Source of the DNA: a virus
DNA: 26,827 nucleotides
Direction: 5' to 3' (one strand)
IMG/VR virus record: IMGVR_UViG_3300027692_000009
Location: 1-26,827 of that record
Notes under the pieces: model-generated
Database searches by the model: none
Seen by the model: only the letters and a program-made list of their open reading frames with translations
Told to the model about the DNA's origin: nothing
Shown: piece after piece, positions 14,390 to 21,101 of the stretch
How the letters are laid out: every line of letters begins with the position of its first letter
How positions within the stretch are numbered: the stretch's first letter is position 1
Made by a program: the position numbers and the translations under genes

Positions 14390-15037
14390 TTACTCTCCTG
14401 CGGCTGCGGGCGGTGCGCCTGCGGCGGGTGCGGCGGGTGCGGCTTGTGTGCCTGATGTGTCTGGGTTTGCGGAGCCTGCGTCTGACATGACGTCGCTCGC
14501 GCTCGAACCATCACCCATGTGATCATTCAAGTGGGTCATAGCAGACTTCATGTTTGGAGAAGTGTGCTCTTCCATTTTGTGATGTTCGGGGTGTGTGTGG
14601 TGGTGCTCGTGAATGAATCCGCCTGATTTTGCTTTACGGGTCCGAATTTCATGCACTTCTTTCTTCGGCTTGTCTTCAGTACGTCCTGGTACATGCGCGA
14701 ATGCGTCCAACTTATTTTCCTCTTTGGTCTTGACGGCTTCGCCCTTATGCAGCAAAGCTAGCCCCGTTTTCGGCACGTAATCCGTTCCGTTCTTATAGGA
14801 GGGCACCGCGCCCAACGGCTTTGACCATTGGTCAACAGGGAGATTGCGATCCTCGCCTTTGTGGGTCCCGTACTTCCCCTTCTTGTTGATCTTGTCGACC
14901 TCTTGCGGCGGGGCGGCAGCAGGCGCTTTGCCTGTTGTCTGTGGCGCGACTGCGCCAATTACCGCATTCGTTTCTCGGGTCCGCTGCCGTAGCCCAGGCC
15001 CTTCATTCATGATGTCTTGTCCTGCTGGTGTTGGCAT
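14390..15037 (-). CDS. Low-complexity protein with His-rich stretch, 215 aa
   Basis: The N-terminal half has many Pro/Ala/Lys/Gly and a conserved-looking GTDYVPKTGLALLHKGEAV at about 84-102, a short motif seen in phage tail and tape-measure-like proteins. The central region has a histidine cluster (HEHHHTHPEHH at 144-154). The C-terminus is a Gly/Ala/Pro linker (AAPAAPAAGAPPAAAGE). The protein is probably largely disordered. The His cluster could bind metal. It begins at an ATG with AAAGGG upstream and ends 2 bases before the next gene. No function can be assigned. Confidence 0.6.
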   Translation of the reverse strand: MPTPAGQDIMNEGPGLRQRTRETNAVIGAVAPQTTGKAPAAAPPQEVDKINKKGKYGTHKGEDRNLPVDQWSKPLGAVPSYKNGTDYVPKTGLALLHKGEAVKTKEENKLDAFAHVPGRTEDKPKKEVHEIRTRKAKSGGFIHEHHHTHPEHHKMEEHTSPNMKSAMTHLNDHMGDGSSASDVMSDAGSANPDTSGTQAAPAAPAAGAPPAAAGE

Positions 15038-15038
15038 G

Positions 15039-15539
15039 TTACCCTTTCGCTATGACTCTGTTATCAATTTCATCCCACATTTTCATGGCGACATATGTCA
15101 TGCCGTGTCCAGGATTATAAGGTGGGTACAGGGTCTTGAAAATTTTCACCGCTCGATGGAACGGTTGGGGAAGTTCACCGATCGACCGCATGAACAGTAG
15201 GGCTGTCGTAGGTCCTCTGCTATGGCCAGCGTTGCAGTGTATCAGTATCTTTTTCCCCTCGCGCCACATTTGTTGTGCGAACGCGAGTCCTTCTAAAATC
15301 ATCTTCTCAGGGATCATCTCGTGATCATCGACATCAAGCAAGTTCATCGCGGCGTGATCACCTTCTTGGGCAAATAAGTAGTTCGGTCCTTTTGGTGCGC
15401 CCCGTGTCGTATATCCGAGAATTGCTCGGTGGCCGTCAGGCCCGTCTTTCGCTGCGGTCAGCCTGGCGTATCCACGCTTCTTCGCTTCTGCTACATCTTT
15501 ATCGCCGCCGACGAACAGCCGTGGAATTACTTCTTCCAT
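15039..15539 (-). CDS. Dual-specificity / tyrosine-type protein phosphatase
   Basis: 166 residues, the size of a minimal DSP domain. The signature C-x5-R loop is HCNAGHSRGPT with Cys102 and Arg108, preceded by a hydrophobic strand (KKILI) as in all Cys-based phosphatases. N-terminal strands start EVIPRLFVGG, the usual DSP beginning (I-x-x-x-L-F-V-G). An Asp-rich loop at 69-72 (DVDD) supplies a candidate general acid. It would remove phosphate from Tyr/Ser/Thr or another phosphoester. The substrate may be a host protein, nucleotide or sugar. The gene overlaps the preceding one by 13 bases and has GAGGAG upstream, so it belongs to the late cluster. Confidence 0.8.
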   Translation of the reverse strand: MEEVIPRLFVGGDKDVAEAKKRGYARLTAAKDGPDGHRAILGYTTRGAPKGPNYLFAQEGDHAAMNLLDVDDHEMIPEKMILEGLAFAQQMWREGKKILIHCNAGHSRGPTTALLFMRSIGELPQPFHRAVKIFKTLYPPYNPGHGMTYVAMKMWDEIDNRVIAKG

Positions 15540-15871
15540 ACGTTCTCCTCAAACAGCGATAGACCGAGAACCGCAAACGCTTCTGAGACGTGCTCGCGGA
15601 AGTGATTGAAATCCTCGCGTGTGCTGTACATTTTTCTGCGGCGTGCGGCCAACTTCTTACTGTCCTTGCCGAAGACGCTGCGATCCTCGCACGGTCGCGA
15701 CGGAAAAGCCGCGCTACGGACAAGAGCTGTCGTTGCGTATTTCAACTTTCTGTTACGAGAATCAGGCCCTCTTAACGCGGTCAAAACATCCCAGAGATCG
15801 CCTGAGTATGACTGCTTCGTGAGCATCTTCTCAATTTGTTTGAGAGCGCCACGAAGAGTCTTAGGTGTCAT
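15527..15871 (-). CDS. Unknown phage protein with LWDVLTALRGPD motif, 114 aa
   Basis: The central part DLWDVLTALRGPDSRNRKL, then KYATTALVRSAAFP, is a pattern I recognise from unannotated phage proteins but cannot link to a function. The rest is basic and helical. The start ATG at 15871 overlaps the previous gene's stop as TAATG, and its end overlaps the phosphatase gene, indicating translational coupling with both. Likely a small accessory of packaging or late regulation, from context only. Confidence 0.6.
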   Translation of the reverse strand: MTPKTLRGALKQIEKMLTKQSYSGDLWDVLTALRGPDSRNRKLKYATTALVRSAAFPSRPCEDRSVFGKDSKKLAARRRKMYSTREDFNHFREHVSEAFAVLGLSLFEENVWKK

Positions 15872-16017
15872 TGCTTATTCAACCTCGCGTACGCCTTCGC
15901 GCCGTGCTTCTCGATGAATTCTTCTTTTGACAGGAACGCGTAATCCCATGTCAGCTCATCCGTGTTATAGCTTGCTGGTGCCGAAAATTTCGGTAAATGA
16001 TATTGCATGCCGTTCAT
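15868..16017 (-). CDS. Small protein, 49 aa
   Basis: Starts MNGMQYHLPKFSAPASYN and ends in AKAYARLNKQ, with the middle TWDYAFLSKEEFIEKHG. The ATG at 16017 has GGGAGGG 6 bases upstream and overlaps the previous stop as ATGA. A longer frame upstream (to 16143) lacks a ribosome site and overlaps the previous gene heavily, so the short start is preferred. Function unknown. Confidence 0.6.
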   Translation of the reverse strand: MNGMQYHLPKFSAPASYNTDELTWDYAFLSKEEFIEKHGAKAYARLNKQ

Positions 16018-16232
16018 TCGATACCCTCCCGTATCATCATGTCCAGTGTCTCTTGTAAACTGGCGATAATGGCCCGCATCGCCCTTTGATTCATGCCTGG
16101 TCTGGTATGCAAGTTGAATGCGCCGTAGACGCCACCAGTCCATCTATTCTGTTCGTCGCGCACGGGGAATAGCCCGTTCTGTTGAACCGTCAATTGGTGT
16201 TTCTCGATTTCGTCATCAATCCACGCCATCAT
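16014..16232 (-). CDS. Small acidic/aromatic protein, 72 aa
   Basis: MMAWIDDEIEKHQLTVQQNG start, a central GVYGAFNLHTRPGMNQRAMR, and a C-terminal amphipathic helix. It begins at the ATGATG that overlaps the preceding stop and ends in a TGA overlapping the next ATG, so it is part of a chain of coupled short genes. Not recognised. Confidence 0.55.
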   Translation of the reverse strand: MMAWIDDEIEKHQLTVQQNGLFPVRDEQNRWTGGVYGAFNLHTRPGMNQRAMRAIIASLQETLDMMIREGIE

Positions 16233-16435
16233 GCCTCCGTCAAAACTATCTTCGGAGCAGCGGCGGCTTTCGCCTTGGCCATCTGCGCTTCGACAAAGGA
16301 GGTCAAAATCATATTCGCGAAATCGGCTGCGAAGGTCGCATGAACTTCATCGACGAGGATATGAATATTTCTATGTTTCCACTCTTTCGCAAAAGCAGAT
16401 GCCTGTTCTTTGGTTGCGACTTTAAGTAGTTGCAT
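16229..16435 (-). CDS. Small helical protein, 68 aa
   Basis: MQLLKVATKEQASAFAKEWK start, then a VDEVHATFAADFANMIL helix and an Ala/Lys-rich end. Overlaps both neighbours by a few bases (14 with the previous gene, 4 with the next). Nothing in it identifies a function. Confidence 0.55.
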   Translation of the reverse strand: MQLLKVATKEQASAFAKEWKHRNIHILVDEVHATFAADFANMILTSFVEAQMAKAKAAAAPKIVLTEA

Positions 16436-16694
16436 TGTCCCCTCCCTGGGCGGCGTGTCTGGCTTTCAAAGATTCGAGCAGCGGATCTACCGTCGGCTGT
16501 GCTGGCGCGGGGGAGGGGGGTTGGCCTGAGTTGCCTGGCAACCCTGGAATGCCATCTAGAGCCGCCAGCAACTTTGCTGCTTCCAGCATAATCGCTAACG
16601 TCTTATCCGAATAGCCTTCCTTATTTCTCATTATTGACTTCAACGCACCTGCATAATGATCGATGCCCTGATGCGTTTGTCTTTTGCTTGGCAT
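16422..16694 (-). CDS. Small protein with Pro-rich linker, 90 aa
   Basis: MPSKRQTHQGIDHYAGALKS start and a helical core (TLAIMLEAAKLLAALDGIPG), then a Pro/Gln/Ala linker (PPSPAPAQP), then a second short helix (PLLESLKARHAAQGG). GGAGGGG lies upstream of the ATG. It is the first gene after the terminator at 16816-16871, so it may be transcribed by read-through or from an unseen promoter. Unknown function. Confidence 0.55.
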   Translation of the reverse strand: MPSKRQTHQGIDHYAGALKSIMRNKEGYSDKTLAIMLEAAKLLAALDGIPGLPGNSGQPPSPAPAQPTVDPLLESLKARHAAQGGDNATT

Positions 16695-16815
16695 AGTGTC
16701 CCCTCCGAAACCCTATCGACTCTTCTGGTGATTTTACTTCTTCGTCAATGTCTGATGCATGGTACGGATCACACAGTACATCTACAAACATACGCTTCTT
16801 TTCTGCCTGAAGAAG

Positions 16816-16871
16816 AAAAAAAATCTTTGGGGTTCGAGCAAGTGGCCAAAGGCGCTATTTCGAACCCCAAA
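16816..16871 (-). terminator. Rho-independent terminator
   Basis: A perfect 12-bp stem, TTTGGGGTTCGA (16826-16837)/TCGAACCCCAAA (16860-16871), with a 22-base loop. On the minus strand it is followed within two bases by a run of eight T (16823-16816). It lies 3 bases past the stop of the gene at 16875 and would end transcripts coming through the sugar cassette. Confidence 0.8.
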
Positions 16872-16874
16872 ATG

Positions 16875-17222
16875 TTATTCGTGTTCTGGTGCGAGAGACA
16901 GACCATCGCTCGCGTGCGAACCTGCGGGCGGAATTGGGTCTCCAAGATGAGTCGGCTGTGATGTACAAACCAACGCGTTACCTACGACGCCTTCAGTCGC
17001 ATCACACTTCAATGCGGTCGAGCGTTGTATTGTGCCATTGACCAGCTTCAACCCTGCTTTGCCTGGGGGTGTAGTGCCGAGGATTGTTCCTGTGTCGCGC
17101 GGTGTAATCGCGGTACTCGTGTCAGTGTTTGAGTGAGTGGCCGACAACTGATATTGCTGTACGATTCCTTTTGGCTGGACTCCTGCTACACCAGAGCCAG
17201 CGGGTTCAAGAACTGCTGCCAT
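16875..17222 (-). CDS. Unknown Gly/Thr/Pro-rich protein, 115 aa
   Basis: No long helices. Many Gly, Thr, Ser and Pro residues (TSTAITPRDTGTILGTTPPG) and two Cys (CDATEGVVGNALVC) suggest a beta-rich, possibly exposed virion protein. AAGGAAA precedes the ATG. The glycosyltransferase gene stops 1 base upstream and a strong terminator follows. It is thus the last gene of the sugar operon and could be a substrate or surface component, but that is speculation. Confidence 0.5.
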   Translation of the reverse strand: MAAVLEPAGSGVAGVQPKGIVQQYQLSATHSNTDTSTAITPRDTGTILGTTPPGKAGLKLVNGTIQRSTALKCDATEGVVGNALVCTSQPTHLGDPIPPAGSHASDGLSLAPEHE

Positions 17223-17223
17223 A

Positions 17224-18156
17224 TTATTTTCCTTCTGGGTGGAGATCCCACCAGTCTACTACTAAGCCCGTTCGGTCGTATCTATAAGTGCCCGCCGCGC
17301 TTACGCTTGGCATTTGCACTGACGCATTCAAAGGCTCTTTCTCGGGAATGTTTGGACTCGGGGCGTTTGAAAACGGCCTGTGACAAGCGTACATCCGTGC
17401 CTTGTCATAATTCCCTGCGGACATTTCCGCTGAAATGATATTGTTATTCGGTGTCGGGACGCGTGGCGCGATTGCGTATCGCGACGTATTAATGGGTGCA
17501 TCGTTCCGCGAAATTTCGCCGCGTCTAACTGCGGGAGCCAGCGCAAGGCCGACCCACCAATCTTCACACCAGTATGTCACTTTCGTATCGACGATGATTT
17601 GCGCTGCTTTCGCACTCAACCAGTACCCACCGCCGAAGACGTAACTTTCAGGTAAGAAGTTGTCTTGGCCTTTGAAACCGATGTTACCGCACATCATTCC
17701 GTGATAATCGTACTTCTGAAAATCGCTCGCGACTAGTCTCTCTGGCCTGACATAGACGTCGTTCGAGAGACAAAAGATGTAGTCATACCCCCGCTCCAAA
17801 GCCCAGCGCAGTGATTCTTTCCGCTTGTAGGACATGTAGTGGTATCCGTCAGGGCACGGTACGAGGACTTCGTCGTCTTGCGGCACGTAACCCTGAACAG
17901 GGAACGACATGCCAAGTTTCGTCATAGTCCCTGCATGGCCTGTGTTGCCTCTATTTGTATTCGCCCATGACTGAAAACCTGCGTTGATTTTCTGGTCTTC
18001 GTCAGGGTCGACAGGGGAACCGTCGCCAATGAAGAAACGGTAATCAATGTTCTGCTCGGGTGTGATATCTTTGAGCCACGTATCGCGGAGTGCTTGGTGA
18101 TCGCCACGTTTCGCACCACCTACCCAGCCGAGGAATGCCAGCAAAATTTTTGGCAT
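17224..18156 (-). CDS. Glycosyltransferase, GT31-like (galactosyltransferase-type)
   Basis: 310 residues. The N-terminal region has the GT31-type beginning: a hydrophobic strand, then HQALRDTWLKD and DYRFFIGDG. The donor-binding acidic motif is in YDYIFCLSNDVYV (131-133 SND in place of the usual DDD). The acceptor-side motif is FGGGYWLSAKAA at 174-185 and CEDWWVG at 197-203 (catalytic Glu-Asp type). It would move a sugar from a nucleotide donor. The degenerate DxD is odd and may alter donor or metal dependence. The start overlaps the methyltransferase stop (TAATG). It is paralogous in architecture to the protein at 19315-20025. Confidence 0.7.
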   Translation of the reverse strand: MPKILLAFLGWVGGAKRGDHQALRDTWLKDITPEQNIDYRFFIGDGSPVDPDEDQKINAGFQSWANTNRGNTGHAGTMTKLGMSFPVQGYVPQDDEVLVPCPDGYHYMSYKRKESLRWALERGYDYIFCLSNDVYVRPERLVASDFQKYDYHGMMCGNIGFKGQDNFLPESYVFGGGYWLSAKAAQIIVDTKVTYWCEDWWVGLALAPAVRRGEISRNDAPINTSRYAIAPRVPTPNNNIISAEMSAGNYDKARMYACHRPFSNAPSPNIPEKEPLNASVQMPSVSAAGTYRYDRTGLVVDWWDLHPEGK

Positions 18157-19346
18157 TATCGTCTCCCCTTATGGATGACAGGCATGAAAGAAGTAATCAA
18201 CTCTCCGTAATATTTGAACTGGAACTTCTGCGCGATGACCTGCGCGTAATTCCAGGTAAAGATCACTGTATAATCGGGGGCGGCCTTCAGCCACTCTTCC
18301 GAGGATCGAACCTGGACTTTAGTACCTGGGATGTACCTCCCTTGTTTCGCAGGCGTGTCATCAGCGACAGCGTCAATAAGGCTGTCGTCGATCCCCGCGA
18401 AATTCATGAAGACCGTCGCTTTTGCGGCGGCACCGAATCCCCAGATTGTTTTGCCTGCGGCTTTTAATTCCAGGAGCACGTGCTTCAAATCCTCTGCGTA
18501 AAACCTCGCACGATCCTGCAAACCCGTTACCTGGTCGAGGCCATGTTCTGGCATTGTGCAAGTCCACTCGTGTGATTGGCTGCGTCCCACGGTCACACGG
18601 ATTGATCCGCCGAGAACCTGCGGTAAATGCTCGACGTCTCTTATGTCGAGTCCGTGTCGCGCAAAAAGAATCGCGAGTGACTTAATTGAGAAGTAAAAAA
18701 CATGCTCGTGATAAATCGTGTCAAAGTGGCAACCGCGAAGTAAGTCTCCGAGATAGGGGACTTCAATGATCGCTCGGCCCTCTGGTTTCAAACATTCCGC
18801 GATGCCTGCGACAAAGTCGTTGATCGTCGGTACGTGTGCCAGAACATTATTCGCATGTATGACGTCCGCTTTGGGCAGCGTCTTCGCGAGAGAATGTGTG
18901 AAAAATTCCTGGATTGTCGGAACGCCTTTTGCGATCGCGGCGTCTGCAGGCCCGCGTGCGGGATCAATACCGAGTACTGAGATGCCTTTCTGTTTGTAGA
19001 AATCCAGAAGGTATCCGTCATTGCTGGCAATCTCGATGATCTGTGCGTCAGCAGGGAGCCCGTCTTTTGTGATTTTGTCGACTAAATTTTTTGCGGCTTC
19101 AACGACGGGGGACATGACTGACGAGTAAAATAGATACTCGCTAAACATGATCTCGGGTGGAACCGTATCTCTCAATTGGGCAAGCGCACAGTCGTCGCAA
19201 ATTATGACATCAAGCGGAAACGCCGTGAAAGGTGTCTCAGGTGAATCTAACAATTCATTGACGAGCGGGATATCACCGAGCGAGATGACTGGTTTGAGAT
19301 TGCTTGACCCACAACTACGACACTGAGTTATGCTCGTTACGCTCAT
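18156..19346 (-). CDS. Sugar C-methyltransferase (NovU/TylCIII-like, three-domain)
   Basis: 396 residues, the family's usual length. An N-terminal zinc-binding domain carries C9, C12, C50 and C53 (CRSCG and CDDC) and the GDIPLVNELL loop. The central Rossmann SAM-binding domain has EIASNDGYLLDF (105-116) and GIDPA (126-130). The catalytic segment is GCHFDTIYHEHVFYFS (205-220). The C-terminal sugar-binding domain starts WGFGAAAKATVFMNFAG at about 304. Enzymes of this type add a methyl group to C-3 or C-5 of a nucleotide keto-deoxysugar. Between two glycosyltransferases it points to synthesis of a branched methylated surface sugar. Overlap of 32 bases with the upstream gene indicates one operon. 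Confidence 0.85.
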   Translation of the reverse strand: MSVTSITQCRSCGSSNLKPVISLGDIPLVNELLDSPETPFTAFPLDVIICDDCALAQLRDTVPPEIMFSEYLFYSSVMSPVVEAAKNLVDKITKDGLPADAQIIEIASNDGYLLDFYKQKGISVLGIDPARGPADAAIAKGVPTIQEFFTHSLAKTLPKADVIHANNVLAHVPTINDFVAGIAECLKPEGRAIIEVPYLGDLLRGCHFDTIYHEHVFYFSIKSLAILFARHGLDIRDVEHLPQVLGGSIRVTVGRSQSHEWTCTMPEHGLDQVTGLQDRARFYAEDLKHVLLELKAAGKTIWGFGAAAKATVFMNFAGIDDSLIDAVADDTPAKQGRYIPGTKVQVRSSEEWLKAAPDYTVIFTWNYAQVIAQKFQFKYYGELITSFMPVIHKGRR

Positions 19347-20025
19347 ATAGGACCCTCATGACCTCTGGCGTACAACTGTGGAGGGCACTACGACCAGGCT
19401 TGACTGTGTCAGGATTTACGCGATAGCCTTCTCCAAATTCGTTATGAATGCTCGGAAGAAAATTCATCGGCACTCTGTGTTTCTGCATGACGGAACCAAT
19501 CCATACGTCGTCGGCCCAGTTCGTAATTGACGCGTCAATAATGAACCCCATAGCCCGTCTGCTGAGAACCATGCACCCGCCAGGGTGAAAATTCTCACGT
19601 CCTGATCCTGAGTAATCATGTCCGAGCCAATTTTCAAGCAGGAGATGGTTTGGATATACGAAGGTATCGTCATCGACTCGGATGAGATAGTCGTACCCTT
19701 CGTTGCCTGCATACTTGCACATTTCTTTCATCTTTGCGGGGTTTGACGTGTAATTATCGCCGCAGTTTAAATAGACCTCGTCAGCCAAAGGTTCACGCAG
19801 CGTGATTGGCGTTTGACCTTTTCGTGCCTCAGGTGGGCGAAGCTTGTTACCGTAGAAAAATTTATAATCGACAGGCAGATCTTTCAGCCATGTCTCTCGC
19901 ATCGTGTTGACACGTTTTTGTTGGTCTGTCGACCGCCAACCGCGAATGCTGAGATAGTCCTGCGTCAATTCGTTGACGTAGTAGTCCAGCTTGTGGCACG
20001 TTAAAACACCTATCAGAACTCGCAT
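19315..20025 (-). CDS. Glycosyltransferase, GT31-like
   Basis: 236 residues. KRVNTMRETWLKDLPVDYKF at 37-56 is the GT31 signature region. YDYLIRVDDDTFVYPNHL contains the metal-binding DDD at 118-120. GGCMVLSRRAM begins at 149, and ADDVWIG at 171-177 supplies the catalytic acidic residues. It lacks the transmembrane anchor of eukaryotic GT31 enzymes. It is the first gene of the sugar cassette and begins with an excellent GGAGGG site. Expected action: transfer of a hexose (Gal/GlcNAc-type) to a glycan or to a phage/host surface target. The acceptor is unknown. Confidence 0.8.
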   Translation of the reverse strand: MRVLIGVLTCHKLDYYVNELTQDYLSIRGWRSTDQQKRVNTMRETWLKDLPVDYKFFYGNKLRPPEARKGQTPITLREPLADEVYLNCGDNYTSNPAKMKEMCKYAGNEGYDYLIRVDDDTFVYPNHLLLENWLGHDYSGSGRENFHPGGCMVLSRRAMGFIIDASITNWADDVWIGSVMQKHRVPMNFLPSIHNEFGEGYRVNPDTVKPGRSALHSCTPEVMRVLYERNEHNSVS

Positions 20026-20044
20026 GATCCCTCCAGATCATTTC

Positions 20045-20079
20045 GCACGTTCCTATATTGTTTGGTTCCAGGAACGTGC
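20045..20079 (-). promoter_or_regulatory. Inverted repeat and candidate promoter for the leftward late block
   Basis: A perfect 9-bp inverted repeat, GCACGTTCC (20045-20053)/GGAACGTGC (20071-20079), separated by 17 bases. On the minus strand a weak -35 TTGCAC and a -10 TATAGG with 18-base spacing overlap the arms. It lies between a terminator (20085-20119) and the first gene of the sugar/structural block (20025). Some promoter or antitermination device is expected here, but the match to the TTGACA pattern is poor, so a phage-specific factor may be needed. Confidence 0.4.
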
Positions 20080-20084
20080 AAATG

Positions 20085-20119
20085 AAAAACGCTCCCATAG
20101 GCTGGCACCTTGGGAGCGT
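20085..20119 (-). terminator. Rho-independent terminator ending the sigma-like transcript
   Basis: A perfect 9-bp stem, ACGCTCCCA (20089-20097)/TGGGAGCGT (20111-20119), with a 13-base loop. On the minus strand it is followed directly by a T-run (20089-20085). It separates the 20399-20913 genes from the structural block. Confidence 0.7.
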
Positions 20120-20398
20120 CGGTCGGCCACAGGGTGACCTGATTTCGACGCGGGCGAGGCTTTTGGCCCCGAGGAGGGTCCGCGTCGTTTATCGAACCAT
20201 GTCGGGCGGCGGCTTATGCGAAATTCTCCGCTACCGTCCGCCCCTCTGGTTTCTCGTGGTACTAAAGTGTGCCGTTTTCTGGTTGTTTGAGTCTCACGCA
20301 ATGCGAAGTCTCACGGGCAACGGCGAACCCGAAGTCAAAAATTTATTTCCTCGCTAATAAGATAACGCGCCAGGGGAGGGGTTTTACATATTTATTTT
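20120..20398. other. Gene-free stretch with RNA-like inverted repeats
   Basis: No frame here has a start with a ribosome site or protein-like composition. Seen: an 8-bp stem CGACGCGG (20146-20153)/CCGCGTCG (20180-20187), a further GGGCGG/CCGCCC pair about 40 bases apart, and a direct repeat AGTCTCACG (two copies 17 bases apart). On the minus strand it would form the 3' trailer of the sigma-like gene and end at the terminator 20085-20119. It could contain a small RNA or a packaging/cos-type site. I cannot identify it. Confidence 0.35.
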
Positions 20399-20755
20399 TT
20401 ACCCTTCGAGGAGGTCGTTCTGGTCTGGTTCATCCTTCCTATCGGTAAGTAACTGAGAAGAGGGGACTTCCCGCGCATCACGCAGGTGATCCTTGGTCAA
20501 ATTTCGGGCTGACTTCATGACTAGATTCATAAAGTCTTTCTTGCTTGATTCCATGGCCCTTTCGAAACGTCCGCCCCTATCTACCAGTATTTTCAACAAC
20601 ATAGACTGGGTTATCTCATCAATGTAGTCGCAACCATTGTAAAGTCGCCCGCGTCGATCCTTATGGGTCATTATGGCTTTATGGCCTAGAATCCCCCTCG
20701 CGGCGTAAGAAATGGCATTTTGCAATTCCTTTACCAGTTCATCTGTCAGTCGCAC
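20399..20755 (-). CDS. Possible sigma-factor region-2-like protein, 118 aa
   Basis: From GTG 20755 the product is basic and helical. The part DEITQSMLLKILVDRGGRFE, followed by FMNLVMKSARNLTKDHLRDA and REVPSSQL, resembles sigma-70 region 2, where an acidic-hydrophobic helix is followed by an aromatic stretch and x-ARNLxxDHLR. No region 4 is present, and at 118 residues it is shorter than a normal ECF sigma. It could be an early phage factor that redirects RNA polymerase to late promoters, but a purely structural resemblance is possible. It overlaps the zinc-ribbon gene by 10 bases and shares its promoter. Confidence 0.5.
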   Translation of the reverse strand: MRLTDELVKELQNAISYAARGILGHKAIMTHKDRRGRLYNGCDYIDEITQSMLLKILVDRGGRFERAMESSKKDFMNLVMKSARNLTKDHLRDAREVPSSQLLTDRKDEPDQNDLLEG

Positions 20756-20913
20756 AGAGGGTCAGTCTCCAAGCCAACCCCATCGTTCGGGGCAAGGCAG
20801 ATAGCTTGGGGATTACCACAATCAGGGCATATGCGGCTCTGTTTAGGGCGCGACTTCCGCTTCAACTCCCCGCATTCAGGGCAGTGTATCTCGTACCACC
20901 ATACTTCGTTCAT
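20746..20913 (-). CDS. Zinc-ribbon protein, 55 aa
   Basis: Starts MNEVWWYEIHCPECGELKRK and has a second pair CPDCG. The two CxxC pairs are about 17 residues apart, a small zinc ribbon, in a basic context, followed by an acidic tail. The ATG at 20913 is chosen because AAAGGA lies before it and because the promoter -10 (20962-20967) lies downstream of the farther in-frame ATG at 21009. It is the first gene of the leftward early transcript, coupled with the sigma-like gene. It probably binds nucleic acid or RNA polymerase. Confidence 0.6.
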   Translation of the reverse strand: MNEVWWYEIHCPECGELKRKSRPKQSRICPDCGNPQAICLAPNDGVGLETDPLCD

Positions 20914-20961
20914 GATATCCTTTCTGTTAATTCCTGCTAAGCCACCAGGTCCACCCAAGTA

Positions 20962-20990
20962 ATAGTACCATCGGTCAACCGTGTTGTCAA
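20962..20990 (-). promoter_or_regulatory. Leftward early promoter
   Basis: Minus strand -35 TTGACA (20985-20990), 17 bases, -10 TACTAT (20962-20967). It points to the zinc-ribbon and sigma-like genes, 48 bases before the ATG at 20913. It is back to back with the rightward promoter whose -35 starts at 21003. Confidence 0.65.
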
Positions 20991-21002
20991 CTGTTATTTG
21001 GG

Positions 21003-21031
21003 TTGACATGCTTTCGAGAGTATGTTATCGT
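21003..21031 (+). promoter_or_regulatory. Rightward early promoter 1
   Basis: -35 TTGACA (21003-21008), 17 bases, -10 TATCGT (21026-21031). A perfect 6-bp hairpin GTGCTC/GAGCAC with a 4-base loop (21039-21054) covers the expected start of the transcript and could be an operator or a leader hairpin. Confidence 0.6.
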
Positions 21032-21101
21032 CCATAAAGTGCTCATCCGAGCACAGGAACTTCCTCGCATATAAATAAGAACACTCAACGAAATGTGCTT
21101 A

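Noticed and set aside
14389-14526. Longer start (14526) for the 109-aa FALPG protein
   Set aside because: The extension is Gln/His/Pro-rich shadow sequence inside the upstream gene. The ATG at 14388 has a ribosome site.
16855-16870. tRNA T-loop-like GGTTCGA/TCGAACC
   Set aside because: It is part of a perfect 12-bp terminator stem followed by a T-run. No cloverleaf surrounds it.
20120-20200. tmRNA-like start (TGATTTCGACGCGG)
   Set aside because: No tRNA-like acceptor or T-arm closing sequence and no tag-peptide frame could be found. The resemblance is limited to a few bases.
20058-20357. Plus-strand ORF of 99 aa in the gene-free stretch
   Set aside because: No ribosome site, Arg-rich shadow-like composition, and it runs through a terminator hairpin. 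Not supported as a gene.
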